Positions 1 through 7,181 of a stretch of 12,044 nt of DNA are shown one piece after another. Every line of letters begins with the position of its first letter. Positions within the stretch are counted from its first letter, which is position 1. The translations under genes were made by a program, and so were the position numbers. A model generated the notes under the pieces. That model was not told the origin of the DNA. It saw nothing but the letters and a program-made list of their open reading frames with translations, and ran no database searches. The stretch covers positions 1-12,044 of the forward strand of contig JAUWZF010000011.1 in NCBI GenBank assembly GCA_030615475.1, given 5' to 3'. Origin of the DNA: Dehalococcoidales bacterium. Its GTDB lineage: Bacteria > Chloroflexota > Dehalococcoidia > Dehalococcoidales > RBG-16-60-22.

Positions 1-59
1 AGGGGGATTAAGGGGGTGAGGTTAGTAAATATCTTAGTATAAGCGTTGGAATAAATAAG

Positions 60-87
60 AAAAAGCACAGTTATTATAAGACTGTGC
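60..87 (-). terminator. Intrinsic terminator after the 224-aa membrane protein gene
   Basis: On the minus strand a perfect 7-bp stem (GCACAGT at 81-87 on that strand, ACTGTGC at 65-71) with a 9-nt loop is followed at once by five T (60-64). This is the standard form of a Rho-independent terminator. It lies about 15 nt past the stop codon of the minus-strand gene ending at 102. Its upper arm overlaps the end of a truncated tRNA-like sequence, so the hairpin appears to be built from a decayed tRNA anticodon arm. Nothing else is recognisable in positions 1-59. Confidence 0.7.
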
Positions 88-111
88 TCTAACCATCTGA
101 GCTACGAGCCC
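86..111 (-). pseudogene. Truncated tRNA 5' half (tRNA-Ile-like), copy 1
   Basis: Read on the minus strand, 111 to 86 matches the first 25-26 nt of a bacterial tRNA: a GGGCTCG acceptor strand, TA, then a D-arm with stem GCTC/GAGC around the loop AGATGGTTA. The D-stem pairs perfectly. After it comes CTTATAA (like the anticodon loop of a tRNA-Ile(UAU)) in a stem that becomes the terminator at 60-87; there is no variable loop, T-arm or 3' acceptor strand. The sequence is therefore a tRNA remnant, not a working tRNA. The stop codon of the neighbouring gene (TAG, 102-104) lies inside it. Assignment to isoleucine is from memory of family consensus and is uncertain. Confidence 0.75.
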
Positions 112-776
112 GTCTTCGCCTTTGTTACACCAGCTGGTAGCACCTCTTCCACCTTCTTACACATCTCAGCAAAATCCGCCTCAATTATTTTCTGATCTAG
201 GTCCGGGGCCGTCTCATGCCCCATCTCCGTTCCACCCCTAAAGATGCCTATCCTGCCTTTAACAGACAGTCGAACATCCGCGACCACATCAAGCTCCTGC
301 TCACGTTCTGACATTTTAGCCATAGCCTTATAGGCCTCTCCTTCTACTGTTGCCACCAGGAAAGCCTTTGAAACCCGCGAAGAGATAGCCAGGAAGATTA
401 TTCCCAAAATTAACGGCACAATTCCTCCGACACCAGCTATTTCCCCATTAGCCACAGCAACCAAGATCAGCACCGCACCCAGCACCGTCAACACGATTCC
501 AGTAATCAAATACCCTTTGTGTCTACCCTTTGACAACACCTTCTCACCACGCACTTTCTCCTTGAAGGTAGCCGTGTCGGAAATAGGAGATTTCTTCAAG
601 CGAAGCTCTTCTGTATCCTCCTCATCATCAGGCCCCCTCACTTCTACAAAATCATAGCCTAAGTCTTCAACGCTATCCCTCACAGCCCTGAAAACTCTCT
701 GTGGCGAGCCAACCCGAGAATCCTTCTTCCAGTTAAAGGTGAACTGCTCCGCCTTCTCCGTCTGCTTACTCTTCAT
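102..776 (-). CDS. Hypothetical membrane protein, 224 aa, two transmembrane helices
   Basis: I do not recognise this family. The protein has a charged N-terminal region (residues 1-87, with an acidic stretch DDEEDTEE near 51-58), two adjacent hydrophobic helices (about 88-109 and 113-132) joined by a short Gly-rich turn, and a mixed C-terminal region of about 90 residues that is probably cytoplasmic. I chose the ATG at 774-776. The frame is open further up to a TTG at 815, but those 13 codons would be translated from a tRNA-like sequence and are not protein-like. No clear ribosome-binding site precedes the ATG. The last codons (TGS, then TAG) read into a second tRNA-like fragment. A terminator follows at 60-87. 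The gene is framed by two tRNA 5' halves, which suggests it may have arrived or been rearranged there. Codon use and length favour a real gene. Confidence 0.65.
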   Translation of the reverse strand: MKSKQTEKAEQFTFNWKKDSRVGSPQRVFRAVRDSVEDLGYDFVEVRGPDDEEDTEELRLKKSPISDTATFKEKVRGEKVLSKGRHKGYLITGIVLTVLGAVLILVAVANGEIAGVGGIVPLILGIIFLAISSRVSKAFLVATVEGEAYKAMAKMSEREQELDVVADVRLSVKGRIGIFRGGTEMGHETAPDLDQKIIEADFAEMCKKVEEVLPAGVTKAKTGS

Positions 777-783
777 GACGTAC

Positions 784-809
784 GCTCTAACCAACTGAGC
801 TGTTAGCCC
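784..809 (-). pseudogene. Truncated tRNA 5' half (tRNA-Ile-like), copy 2
   Basis: On the minus strand, 809 to 784 reads as a tRNA 5' half: acceptor strand GGGCTAA, then D-stem GCTC/GAGC around AGTTGGTTA. It agrees with copy 1 at 22 of 26 positions. The next bases (GTACG...) still resemble the start of a tRNA-Ile(GAU) anticodon arm but then become the start region of the 224-aa gene. No T-arm or 3' end follows. The TAG stop of the upstream small ORF (787-789) lies inside it. A perfect extended -10 box sits just upstream, where the tRNA's own promoter would be expected. Confidence 0.75.
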
Positions 810-981
810 ATGCAATTATACCAAGTATGAAACCAAAAGGTATCATTACAAAAACCATTGATTTAACTACTGCGACGAAAACGTTTGTCCACAAATTCAT
901 GAAGGTATCAAGAGGAAGCATCCCCAGAATTGTGAAAACACCAAGTATTGCTATAGATAGAATTAAAATTTCCCTCATCAC
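787..981 (-). CDS. Putative small membrane protein, 62-64 aa
   Basis: This short minus-strand ORF encodes two hydrophobic segments: an N-terminal one (about residues 5-22) and a second of about 24 residues (34-58) that includes VVKSMVFVMIPFGFILG. Such a composition is typical of small two-helix membrane proteins, but I recognise no family. Start options are GTG at 979-981 or the adjacent ATG at 976-978; no Shine-Dalgarno sequence is seen. A possible promoter (TTGTTT, 17 nt, TAAAAT) would place the transcription start almost at the start codon. The last codons (ANSSVG, stop) are read from a tRNA-like sequence, so the C-terminus may have been captured or cut by rearrangement. It lies about 150 nt beyond the 16S rRNA 3' end. 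It could be a fortuitous ORF. Confidence 0.4.
   Translation of the reverse strand: MMREILILSIAILGVFTILGMLPLDTFMNLWTNVFVAVVKSMVFVMIPFGFILGIIAWANSSVG
815..823 (-). promoter_or_regulatory. Extended -10 promoter element (TGGTATAAT)
   Basis: The minus strand carries TGG followed by a perfect TATAAT (815-820). No convincing -35 box is seen 16-18 nt upstream, but an extended -10 can work without one. The expected transcription start is about 5-7 nt downstream, at or next to the first G of the tRNA-like fragment (809). The layout is that of a tRNA promoter, now positioned to drive the 224-aa membrane protein gene. It lies within the last codons of the small upstream ORF. Confidence 0.5.
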
Positions 982-1026
982 TTAATTTTACTACGAGAAA
1001 TCTAGATAAACAAGCTCTTGTGAAAC

Positions 1027-1090
1027 AAAAAAACCTTAACCCCTGGATAGCGGAAGGAAAGCTTTACACTGGCCTGTTTATCAGCCAGTG
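1027..1090 (-). other. 16S downstream spacer: hairpin and T-tract, probable end of the rRNA transcript
   Basis: Downstream of the 16S 3' end the minus strand forms a 7-bp hairpin (CACTGGC at 1084-1090 on that strand pairing with GCCAGTG at 1067-1073, 10-nt loop). It is followed by the 3' arm of the 16S processing stem (1034-1059) and then seven T (1027-1033). The T-tract directly after the processing arm suggests termination here, although the hairpin itself is not adjacent to it. No tRNA or 23S sequence follows. The rest of 982-1132 shows nothing else recognisable. Confidence 0.45.
1034..1059 (-). other. Pre-16S rRNA processing stem, 3' arm
   Basis: This segment is complementary to the 5' arm at 2656-2681 on the other side of the 16S gene. 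Positions 1043-1059 pair perfectly over 17 bp with 2656-2672, then a 2 x 2 internal loop, then 7 bp between 1034-1040 and 2675-2681. A long helix enclosing 16S rRNA is the usual substrate of RNase III in pre-rRNA maturation. Pairing across about 1.6 kb in the correct orientation is very unlikely by chance. Confidence 0.85.
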
Positions 1091-1132
1091 ACCGACCTAG
1101 GAGAATAGGTTCACACCAATTAATCTCCCTAG

Positions 1133-2634
<1,502 letters not shown>

Positions 2635-2653
2635 AAAGGGTTTACTGTTTGAA

Positions 2654-2681
2654 CCTTCCTTCCGCTATCCAGTTGTTAAGG
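2654..2681 (-). other. Pre-16S rRNA processing stem, 5' arm
   Basis: This part of the 16S leader is the complementary partner of 1034-1059 (17 bp, a 2 x 2 internal loop, 7 bp). It lies about 22 nt before the mature 5' end. Together the arms would loop out the whole 16S rRNA as an RNase III substrate. Confidence 0.85.
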
Positions 2682-2689
2682 TACGAAAT

Positions 2690-2704
2690 GTCCCACTCGG
2701 GGAC
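2690..2704 (-). other. Leader hairpin at the 5' end of the 16S transcript
   Basis: GTCCC and GGGAC form a 5-bp stem around a 5-nt loop, beginning about where transcription from the promoter at 2712-2741 should start. It may protect the transcript 5' end or belong to the leader fold. This is an inference from position. Confidence 0.4.
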
Positions 2705-2711
2705 GCTATTA

Positions 2712-2741
2712 ATAATAGCACAGGCAATTCCTCATTGTCAA
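2712..2741 (-). promoter_or_regulatory. 16S rRNA promoter (TTGACA, 18 nt, TATTAT)
   Basis: The minus strand has a perfect -35 box TTGACA (2736-2741), an 18-nt spacer and a -10 box TATTAT (2712-2717) preceded by TGC, an extended -10. The expected start is near 2705, giving a leader of about 70 nt before mature 16S. The -35 box ends only 15 bp past the stop codon of the upstream SPFH gene, with no terminator between them. Confidence 0.8.
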
Positions 2742-2756
2742 TGATTTTTCTGCTTA

Positions 2757-3647
2757 TTAATCAGCCTTCTTACCCGGCGATGGTTTCTGAGAAAGAGCCT
2801 CGCTCAGCCCCAGAACATTAACCAGCTTGGACTGGTCGGATACAATAAGCTTGCTATTGTCCTGCAGGGCAGCCTGCGTAACTTCAAGCTGTTTCAACAC
2901 CTGCGCATTGCCAATAAAATACTTGTCGGCAGCCACAGATACGTTCTCAATGGCCTGTGCCTCACCTTCCGCCCGCAGGATGGCGGCTTGCCGGTCACCT
3001 TCAGCCAACAGTATGGCGTTCTGTTTATCACCCTCCGCCTCCAGAATCTGCTTCTGCCGGTAGGCTTCCGCCTCCAGAATGACAGCCCGCTTTTCTCGTT
3101 CCGCTTTCATCTGCTTGCTCATGGCATCGCTGATGTCGTGGGGCGGTTCAATCTCCTTCACTTCCACCCTGGTCACTTTTACCCCCCATTTGTCCGTAGC
3201 CTCATCGAGGGTTTCCCTCAGGGCGGCATTGATGCGCTCTCTTGACGTCAGGCACTCGTCCAGGCTCATCTCGCCGATTACGTTCCTGAGATTGGTCTGG
3301 GCCAGCTTGCTGACAGCCACATAGAAATTGGCGACTTCATACCTGACGGCTTTGGCATCGGTCACGTAGTAATAAACGACGGCGTCTACCGTTACCGTGA
3401 CATTGTCCCTGGTAATGACCGGTTGTGGCTGTATATCGAGTACCGTTTCTCTCATGTCTATTCTGGATACCAGAGAATCGACAAACGGCATGATAATCCT
3501 GAGGCCCGGTTCCAGTGTCTCCTTGTATCTGCCGAATCTTTCGATTAGGCCTTTTTCGGCCTGGTGGATAATTGTGACTGCCTTGGCAAGAGCGATAATG
3601 AAGACCAGCGCCAGTATTACGATTACGACTATAACCCCTGCACCCAT
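2757..3647 (-). CDS. SPFH/Band 7 (QmcA/paraslipin-like) membrane scaffold protein
   Basis: This 296-aa protein has the layout of the QmcA (YbbK)/stomatin-like-2 group. It starts with one N-terminal membrane helix (residues 4-25), followed by the SPFH/Band 7 domain (about 26-180; landmarks [35 protein letters not shown] and [16 protein letters not shown]). Then comes a charged coiled-coil with four 11-residue repeats of the type AIL-x-AEG-x-x-Q-x (about 188-231), and a C-terminal tail. Family members form large oligomeric rings at the membrane and scaffold microdomains; I infer the same here. The start is the ATG at 3645-3647, with AGGAGGT about 10 nt upstream and the NfeD gene's stop only 1 nt before it, so the two are cotranscribed and probably translationally coupled. 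NfeD plus SPFH is a classic pair (ybbJ-qmcA). No terminator follows before the 16S promoter. Confidence 0.9.
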   Translation of the reverse strand: MGAGVIVVIVILALVFIIALAKAVTIIHQAEKGLIERFGRYKETLEPGLRIIMPFVDSLVSRIDMRETVLDIQPQPVITRDNVTVTVDAVVYYYVTDAKAVRYEVANFYVAVSKLAQTNLRNVIGEMSLDECLTSRERINAALRETLDEATDKWGVKVTRVEVKEIEPPHDISDAMSKQMKAEREKRAVILEAEAYRQKQILEAEGDKQNAILLAEGDRQAAILRAEGEAQAIENVSVAADKYFIGNAQVLKQLEVTQAALQDNSKLIVSDQSKLVNVLGLSEALSQKPSPGKKAD

Positions 3648-3648
3648 A

Positions 3649-4128
3649 TTACTGTTTACCTCCTTCTGTCTTTTTTACCGTTAATGTAACGCCACTGATA
3701 CCAGTGACGGTTATCTCCTCGCCTTCTTTAATGTCCTCCTCCGCCCTTGCCCGCCATTCTTCGTATCCTATCTTTACCAGTCCGATGCCGCCTCTGCCGA
3801 TGTCCTTCTGGACTATGCCCCTTTTGCCGATAATGGTATCTATGTTTGTTTTCTCTTTGGCAACTGCCATCCTTTTATGTACATATCTGCGGCCGGCAAC
3901 CACATAAATAACACAGATAACGCCGGTAACAATGGCGGTCCAGACCCAGAAATCCATTGACAGTGTTATCACTCCGCCCAGAATAAAAGCAGTGCCGATG
4001 AATACCAGGTCAAGTCCGGTCTCGATACCGATGATAAGTTCCAGCAGAATCATCACTAAACCGACAGCTATAAAAATCAACCATGCCCATGAATCAAAGA
4101 ATGTGACCTCAATCAAGCCATTTCCCAT
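3649..4128 (-). CDS. NfeD-like membrane protein (YbbJ-type, no protease domain)
   Basis: This 159-aa protein is a short NfeD. It has an N-terminal membrane region with hydrophobic segments at about 15-35, 38-57 and 61-79, a basic linker (RRYVHKR, 80-86), and a C-terminal OB-fold domain (about 97-152: [28 protein letters not shown], then a final strand TLTVKK). It lacks the ClpP-like serine protease domain of long NfeD proteins. The OB domain of NfeD is thought to bind SPFH partners at the membrane. The gene is the first of a two-gene operon with the SPFH gene 1 nt downstream. A GAAAGGAAA ribosome-binding site precedes the ATG, and a near-consensus promoter lies about 45 nt upstream. It is distinct from the NfeD proteins at 6859-8492. 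Confidence 0.87.
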   Translation of the reverse strand: MGNGLIEVTFFDSWAWLIFIAVGLVMILLELIIGIETGLDLVFIGTAFILGGVITLSMDFWVWTAIVTGVICVIYVVAGRRYVHKRMAVAKEKTNIDTIIGKRGIVQKDIGRGGIGLVKIGYEEWRARAEEDIKEGEEITVTGISGVTLTVKKTEGGKQ

Positions 4129-4173
4129 CGGTATTTCCTTTCTTAGCAGTCATATGCTTACTTAGTGGTCGTA

Positions 4174-4202
4174 ATTGTAGTGGAAAATAAATGTATTGTC
4201 AA
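4174..4202 (-). promoter_or_regulatory. Promoter of the nfeD/SPFH operon (TTGACA, 17 nt, TACAAT)
   Basis: The minus strand has a perfect -35 box TTGACA (4197-4202), an ideal 17-nt spacer and the -10 box TACAAT (4174-4179), five of six bases matching consensus. The NfeD start codon is about 45 nt downstream. This is a strong sigma-70-type promoter by sequence. Confidence 0.8.
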
Positions 4203-4233
4203 CTTTTTTCAGTTCAATAACTTTTAAACTATT

Positions 4234-4245
4234 AACAAATTTGTT
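4234..4245. promoter_or_regulatory. 12-bp perfect palindrome in the divergent intergenic region
   Basis: AACAAATTTGTT is a perfect 12-bp inverted repeat between the promoter of the minus-strand nfeD/SPFH operon and the plus-strand ATPase gene. Its place suggests a possible operator, but AT-rich palindromes of this length can arise by chance. Confidence 0.25.
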
Positions 4246-4279
4246 TACGAAATGTTTATGCCACTCGCTTCGCTGTTTA

Positions 4280-4308
4280 TTTACTTTTCATATCATCCGG
4301 TCTACACT
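4280..4308 (+). promoter_or_regulatory. Candidate promoter of the ArlH/KaiC-like ATPase gene
   Basis: TTTACT (4280-4285), a 17-nt spacer and TACACT (4303-4308) match the sigma-70 consensus at four of six bases in each box. It would give a leader of about 70 nt before the ATG at 4384. It is the best candidate I see in this intergenic region, but weak. Confidence 0.35.
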
Positions 4309-4383
4309 AAGGGGTCGGAGAGATACGCAAGAAATGAACTCTGCCGAAAATCCACAATTGCATCATGGGGGTTTTAAAGACTT

Positions 4384-5121
4384 ATGCTGGGCATGACAAC
4401 GACCAATGACCCCGGTACGACCGGTGTCCGGGATATTGCCGAGGCCCTGGGCGGTGGTATCCATGAAGGTTCTCTGGTGCTGGTAGAAGGTGAAGCCAGG
4501 ACCGGGAAGAGCGTATTATGCCAGCACATAGCCTATGGTGTTCTACACTCTAAAGGAAGCGCGGTTGCCTATTATTCCTCAGAATACAATTCTGAGAAAC
4601 TTATTGCCCAGATGGATTCCATGTCTCTGGATACCAGACATGAATTGGTGACCGACCTTTTTCGCACCTATAAAATGGGTTCGCGAAATGTTTTAAGAGA
4701 CGCTGGAAAATCACTTCAGCTCATCCTCAACCATATTGTAGAGCTGCCGGAGCGGTTTAAGCTGGCTATCGTGGACTCGCCGTCGCCGTTTCTATCCCGT
4801 GTTAGCCTGGTGGTTAAGGTGGACTTCTTACAGGCATGCAAGGAACTGTGCGAGCAGGACCGGTCGATTGTCCTGGCCCTGGATACCCATGTCTTCGAGC
4901 GTAAGGCGCTTTTCCGCGCCTACGCGATGAGTGATTATTACCTCAGGCTCAGGTCGCAAGATGTGATGCTGGACACGGGCCAGGTTGATACCCGGGTCAT
5001 CAAGGCTTTAGAGGTAACCAAACTGGCCGGCGCGGAACGCTGGGGACAGGAAGGCATTAAGTTCGAAATAAAACCCAAAGTGGGCATTCAGCTTCTTCCC
5101 TTCGTTCAGGTTAAAGTCTAG
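4384..5121 (+). CDS. KaiC/RecA-like ATPase related to archaellum protein ArlH (FlaH)
   Basis: This 245-aa protein is a single RecA/KaiC-fold ATPase domain. The Walker A motif GEARTGKS lies at 36-43 and the Walker B strand FKLAIVD at 125-131. Between them, YYSSEYNSEKLIAQMDSMSLD (64-83) matches the TE-x-x-S...QM-x-S-x-x-x-D pattern I know from ArlH (FlaH), the ATP-binding partner of the archaellum motor ATPase ArlI. Length also fits ArlH (about 230-250 aa). The protein should be cytoplasmic, since no signal or membrane segment is present. No ArlI, ArlJ or archaellin gene is next to it, so its partner is unknown; a type IV pilus or archaellum-like machine elsewhere, or an unrelated KaiC-like regulatory role, are both possible. 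The start at 4384 has only a GGGGG stretch 12 nt upstream; an in-frame ATG at 4393 is the alternative. The gene is divergent from the nfeD/SPFH operon. Confidence 0.72.
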   Translation: MLGMTTTNDPGTTGVRDIAEALGGGIHEGSLVLVEGEARTGKSVLCQHIAYGVLHSKGSAVAYYSSEYNSEKLIAQMDSMSLDTRHELVTDLFRTYKMGSRNVLRDAGKSLQLILNHIVELPERFKLAIVDSPSPFLSRVSLVVKVDFLQACKELCEQDRSIVLALDTHVFERKALFRAYAMSDYYLRLRSQDVMLDTGQVDTRVIKALEVTKLAGAERWGQEGIKFEIKPKVGIQLLPFVQVKV

Positions 5122-5175
5122 CCTCTATTACCCCGCCAGAGATTCTTAGAAGCCATTCTTTTGCTTTGCCTCTTG

Positions 5176-5184
5176 TGGTATTAT
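5176..5184 (+). promoter_or_regulatory. Candidate extended -10 promoter for birA
   Basis: TGG followed by TATTAT (5179-5184) forms an extended -10 box 38 nt before the birA start. The -35 position (TTCTTT, 5156-5161) is poor. The gene may instead be read through from the ATPase gene, which ends 100 nt upstream with no visible terminator. Confidence 0.35.
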
Positions 5185-5221
5185 CTATCTGTGGTCAACC
5201 CGGTTATCGGGCGGTTATAGA

Positions 5222-6004
5222 ATGGCGCCTAAAGGTTTATCATCATCTTCAATTACCGAAGGACTGGCTACCAGCTTCATCGGGCAAAAGGTTGTCTATT
5301 ATCCGCGTCTGCCCTCCACTATGGACACGGCCCGGCTTGAGGCCCGGCGGGGAACTGCCGAGGGTACCGTTATCATCGCCGGGGAGCAGACCGAAGGCCG
5401 GGGCAGAATGCAGCGTACCTGGCTTTCCCCGTCAGGAAACATAGCTTTGTCTATCGTTCTCTATCCGGAGATTGCCAGTCTGCCTTACCTGGTTATGATA
5501 GCTTCTCTGGCGGTAGCACACAGTATTGAGACCGTTACCGACCTGAAAACACGGATAAAGTGGCCTAATGATATCCTTATCGGCGGTAAAAAGGTCTGTG
5601 GGATTCTGATTGAGAACGAGGTGAAGGGGAACAAGGTAGCCTATGCCCTTATCGGTATCGGCATCAATGTGGCCTTGAAGGCTTCCGATGTTGCCGGGAT
5701 ATCGGCCGCGGCTACCAGTCTCAAAGACGAACTGGACAGGAGCGTGTTACGGGCGAATATCATCCGGCGCCTCCTGACCGAATTCGAGCGGTTGTATCTG
5801 CTCCTGCCGGCGGGGGAATCCATTTACGAAGCGTGGCGGGATAGCCTGGAAACACTGGGTAAAAGAGTTGTGGTAAAGTCGGGCGATAACGTTCTTGAGG
5901 GTATTGCCGAATCCGTCGATGAAAGTGGCGCCCTGGTGCTCCGTTGTGTTGACGGTAGTCTGGCCAGAGTTGTCGCCGGGGATATTACCCTGCGCGATAA
6001 TTAG
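5222..6004 (+). CDS. birA: Biotin-[acetyl-CoA-carboxylase] ligase (biotin protein ligase, class I)
   Basis: This 260-aa enzyme activates biotin with ATP to biotinyl-AMP and transfers it to the lysine of biotin carboxyl carrier proteins in the cytoplasm. Signature motifs are present: the biotin/adenylate loop GRGRMQRTW (59-67), KWPNDI (113-118), KKVCGILIE (123-131) and GIGINV (145-150). A C-terminal SH3-like domain spans about 211-257 (LGKRVVVKSGDNVLEGIAE). The N-terminal winged-helix DNA-binding domain of E. coli BirA is absent, so this is a class I ligase that should not act as a repressor. The start is the ATG at 5222; the ribosome-binding site is weak. The gene lies 100 nt after the ATPase gene and ends at a strong hairpin. 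No biotin carboxylase or carrier gene is nearby. Confidence 0.95.
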   Translation: MAPKGLSSSSITEGLATSFIGQKVVYYPRLPSTMDTARLEARRGTAEGTVIIAGEQTEGRGRMQRTWLSPSGNIALSIVLYPEIASLPYLVMIASLAVAHSIETVTDLKTRIKWPNDILIGGKKVCGILIENEVKGNKVAYALIGIGINVALKASDVAGISAAATSLKDELDRSVLRANIIRRLLTEFERLYLLLPAGESIYEAWRDSLETLGKRVVVKSGDNVLEGIAESVDESGALVLRCVDGSLARVVAGDITLRDN

Positions 6005-6013
6005 CAAAGAATG

Positions 6014-6053
6014 ATTTCCCCACCCCCAGAGGTGAAAAAGGGGGTGGGGAAAT
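6014..6053. terminator. Strong hairpin between convergent genes, probable bidirectional terminator
   Basis: A perfect 14-bp stem (6014-6027 with 6040-6053, mostly G-C pairs: ATTTCCCCACCCCC and its complement) surrounds a 12-nt loop. It begins 9 nt after the birA stop and lies about 40 nt past the stop of the opposing slipin gene. There is no T-run after it on either strand, so it is not a canonical intrinsic terminator. It may still block polymerase or protect mRNA 3' ends in both directions. Confidence 0.6.
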
Positions 6054-6092
6054 ACCTTGACCGAATAAAGTTACTGGTTATTTACCTGATAT

Positions 6093-6845
6093 TTATTTTT
6101 CCTCGCGGCCGATAGTAAATGCTTTGAGAAACTCTATGGGCAGCGGGAAGATTATGGTGCTGTTCTTCTCACTGGCTATCTCGGCGAGCGTTGATAGAAA
6201 GCGGAGCTGTATGGCTGCTGGCTCTTTGCCAATTATACCGGCCGCCTGAGCCAGCTTCTCCGAAGCTTGGAGCTCACCCTCAGCGTGGATGATTTTAGCT
6301 CGCCGCTCTCTCTCGGCTTCAGCCTGAGCCGCCATAGACCGCTTCATTTCCTCGGCAAGCTCAACTTCCTTGATTTCCACGGTGCTGACCTTGACTCCCC
6401 ACGGGTCGGTATGTTCGTCAATTATTTTTTGCAGCATCTGGTTAAGTTTTTCTCTTTGCATCAATAGTTCGTCAAGCTCAGATTGCCCCAGGATATTCCT
6501 CAGAGTAGTCTGAGATATCTGTGAGGTAGCCCTGATGTGGTCCAGAACCTTAACCACGGAAGACTCAGGGTCGACCACGCGGAAATAGACCACGGCATTG
6601 ACGCGGACGGTAACGTTATCCTTGGTGATGACTTCCTGCGACGGAACATCCATGGTCACGACACGCAGGTCGACCTTCACCATGCGGTCGATAAAGGGGA
6701 TGATGAGAAATAGTCCGGGTCCCCTGGCACCAACCAGACGGCCCAAGCGGAAAATAACACCGCGCTCATACTCGGTGACAATTTTAACTGTCATGGGAAT
6801 AAGTATGAGTAGAACAACAACAATAGCGATAATAGCTGGAATCAT
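6093..6845 (-). CDS. Slipin/stomatin-like SPFH protein
   Basis: This 250-aa protein belongs to the prokaryotic stomatin (slipin) group. It has an N-terminal membrane helix (about 2-22), an SPFH/Band 7 domain (about 23-170; [66 protein letters not shown]), a short Ala/Glu-rich coiled-coil (about 170-200), and a C-terminal segment [12 protein letters not shown] typical of slipins. It differs from the QmcA-like protein at 2757-3647 in lacking the long repeat coiled-coil. In archaea such as Pyrococcus horikoshii the stomatin partner is encoded beside a long NfeD protease that cleaves the stomatin C-terminal hydrophobic region; the same gene pair is present here, and cleavage is an inference. A strong site, AAGGAGGT, lies 6 nt before the ATG and overlaps the stop of the short NfeD gene, so the genes are coupled. 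Confidence 0.92.
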   Translation of the reverse strand: MIPAIIAIVVVLLILIPMTVKIVTEYERGVIFRLGRLVGARGPGLFLIIPFIDRMVKVDLRVVTMDVPSQEVITKDNVTVRVNAVVYFRVVDPESSVVKVLDHIRATSQISQTTLRNILGQSELDELLMQREKLNQMLQKIIDEHTDPWGVKVSTVEIKEVELAEEMKRSMAAQAEAERERRAKIIHAEGELQASEKLAQAAGIIGKEPAAIQLRFLSTLAEIASEKNSTIIFPLPIEFLKAFTIGREEK

Positions 6846-6858
6846 TTGATGACCTCCT

Positions 6859-7152
6859 TTATTCTTTCTTGGTTACTCTTAATTTTAGACCTTCAACCTT
6901 GGTAATAATCACCTCCTCTTCAGGCTCTACCCGGCCTTTGTCAGCTATGGCTGTCCAGCGTTCCCCCTCAACGAGAATCACCCCTTTGGGCTCCAGGGCT
7001 ATCTCGACTACAGCCGTTCTCCCCACCAGGTCTTCCTTACCGGCAGATACCTGCCTCTGGTGGGCCCGGATTGACCAAATAACTACAAAGACAATGACAA
7101 TAACAATGATAATTGCTAGCACGACTATCAACCAAACTGGCATATATAACAA
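6859..7152 (-). CDS. Short NfeD-like protein: one membrane helix plus OB-fold
   Basis: This 97-aa protein has one N-terminal helix (about 5-28, Ile/Val-rich) and a C-terminal OB-fold domain (about 40-94: [41 protein letters not shown]). It corresponds to the last 95 residues of the long NfeD encoded just upstream; in the 68-residue stretch starting at AHQRQ/AHRKQ about half of the residues are identical, and the helix before it also aligns at WLI. It therefore looks like a tandem partial duplication of the long gene. The start codon is probably TTG (7150-7152): AGGAGG lies about 6 nt before it, whereas the in-frame ATG at 7141-7143 is about 15 nt away. It lies 29 nt after the long NfeD stop and 13 nt before the slipin start, in a three-gene operon. 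It probably docks with the slipin. Confidence 0.87.
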   Translation of the reverse strand: MLYMPVWLIVVLAIIIVIVIVFVVIWSIRAHQRQVSAGKEDLVGRTAVVEIALEPKGVILVEGERWTAIADKGRVEPEEEVIITKVEGLKLRVTKKE

Positions 7153-7181
7153 AGAGACCCTCCTTTTTTGTTGATATTAAT

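Noticed and set aside
86..111. Functional tRNA gene
   Set aside because: No T-arm, variable loop or 3' acceptor strand follows; a T-run terminator comes instead. The same holds for 784-809.
777..815. N-terminal extension of the 224-aa protein from a TTG at 815
   Set aside because: Those 13 codons are tRNA-like sequence lying at or just after the expected transcription start; the ATG at 774-776 fits better.
4196..4396. 66-codon plus-strand ORF before the ATPase gene
   Set aside because: It runs through the promoter region and overlaps the ATPase start; its composition is not protein-like.
5166..5444. 92-codon ORF overlapping the start of birA
   Set aside because: It is another frame of birA, whose motifs are unmistakable.
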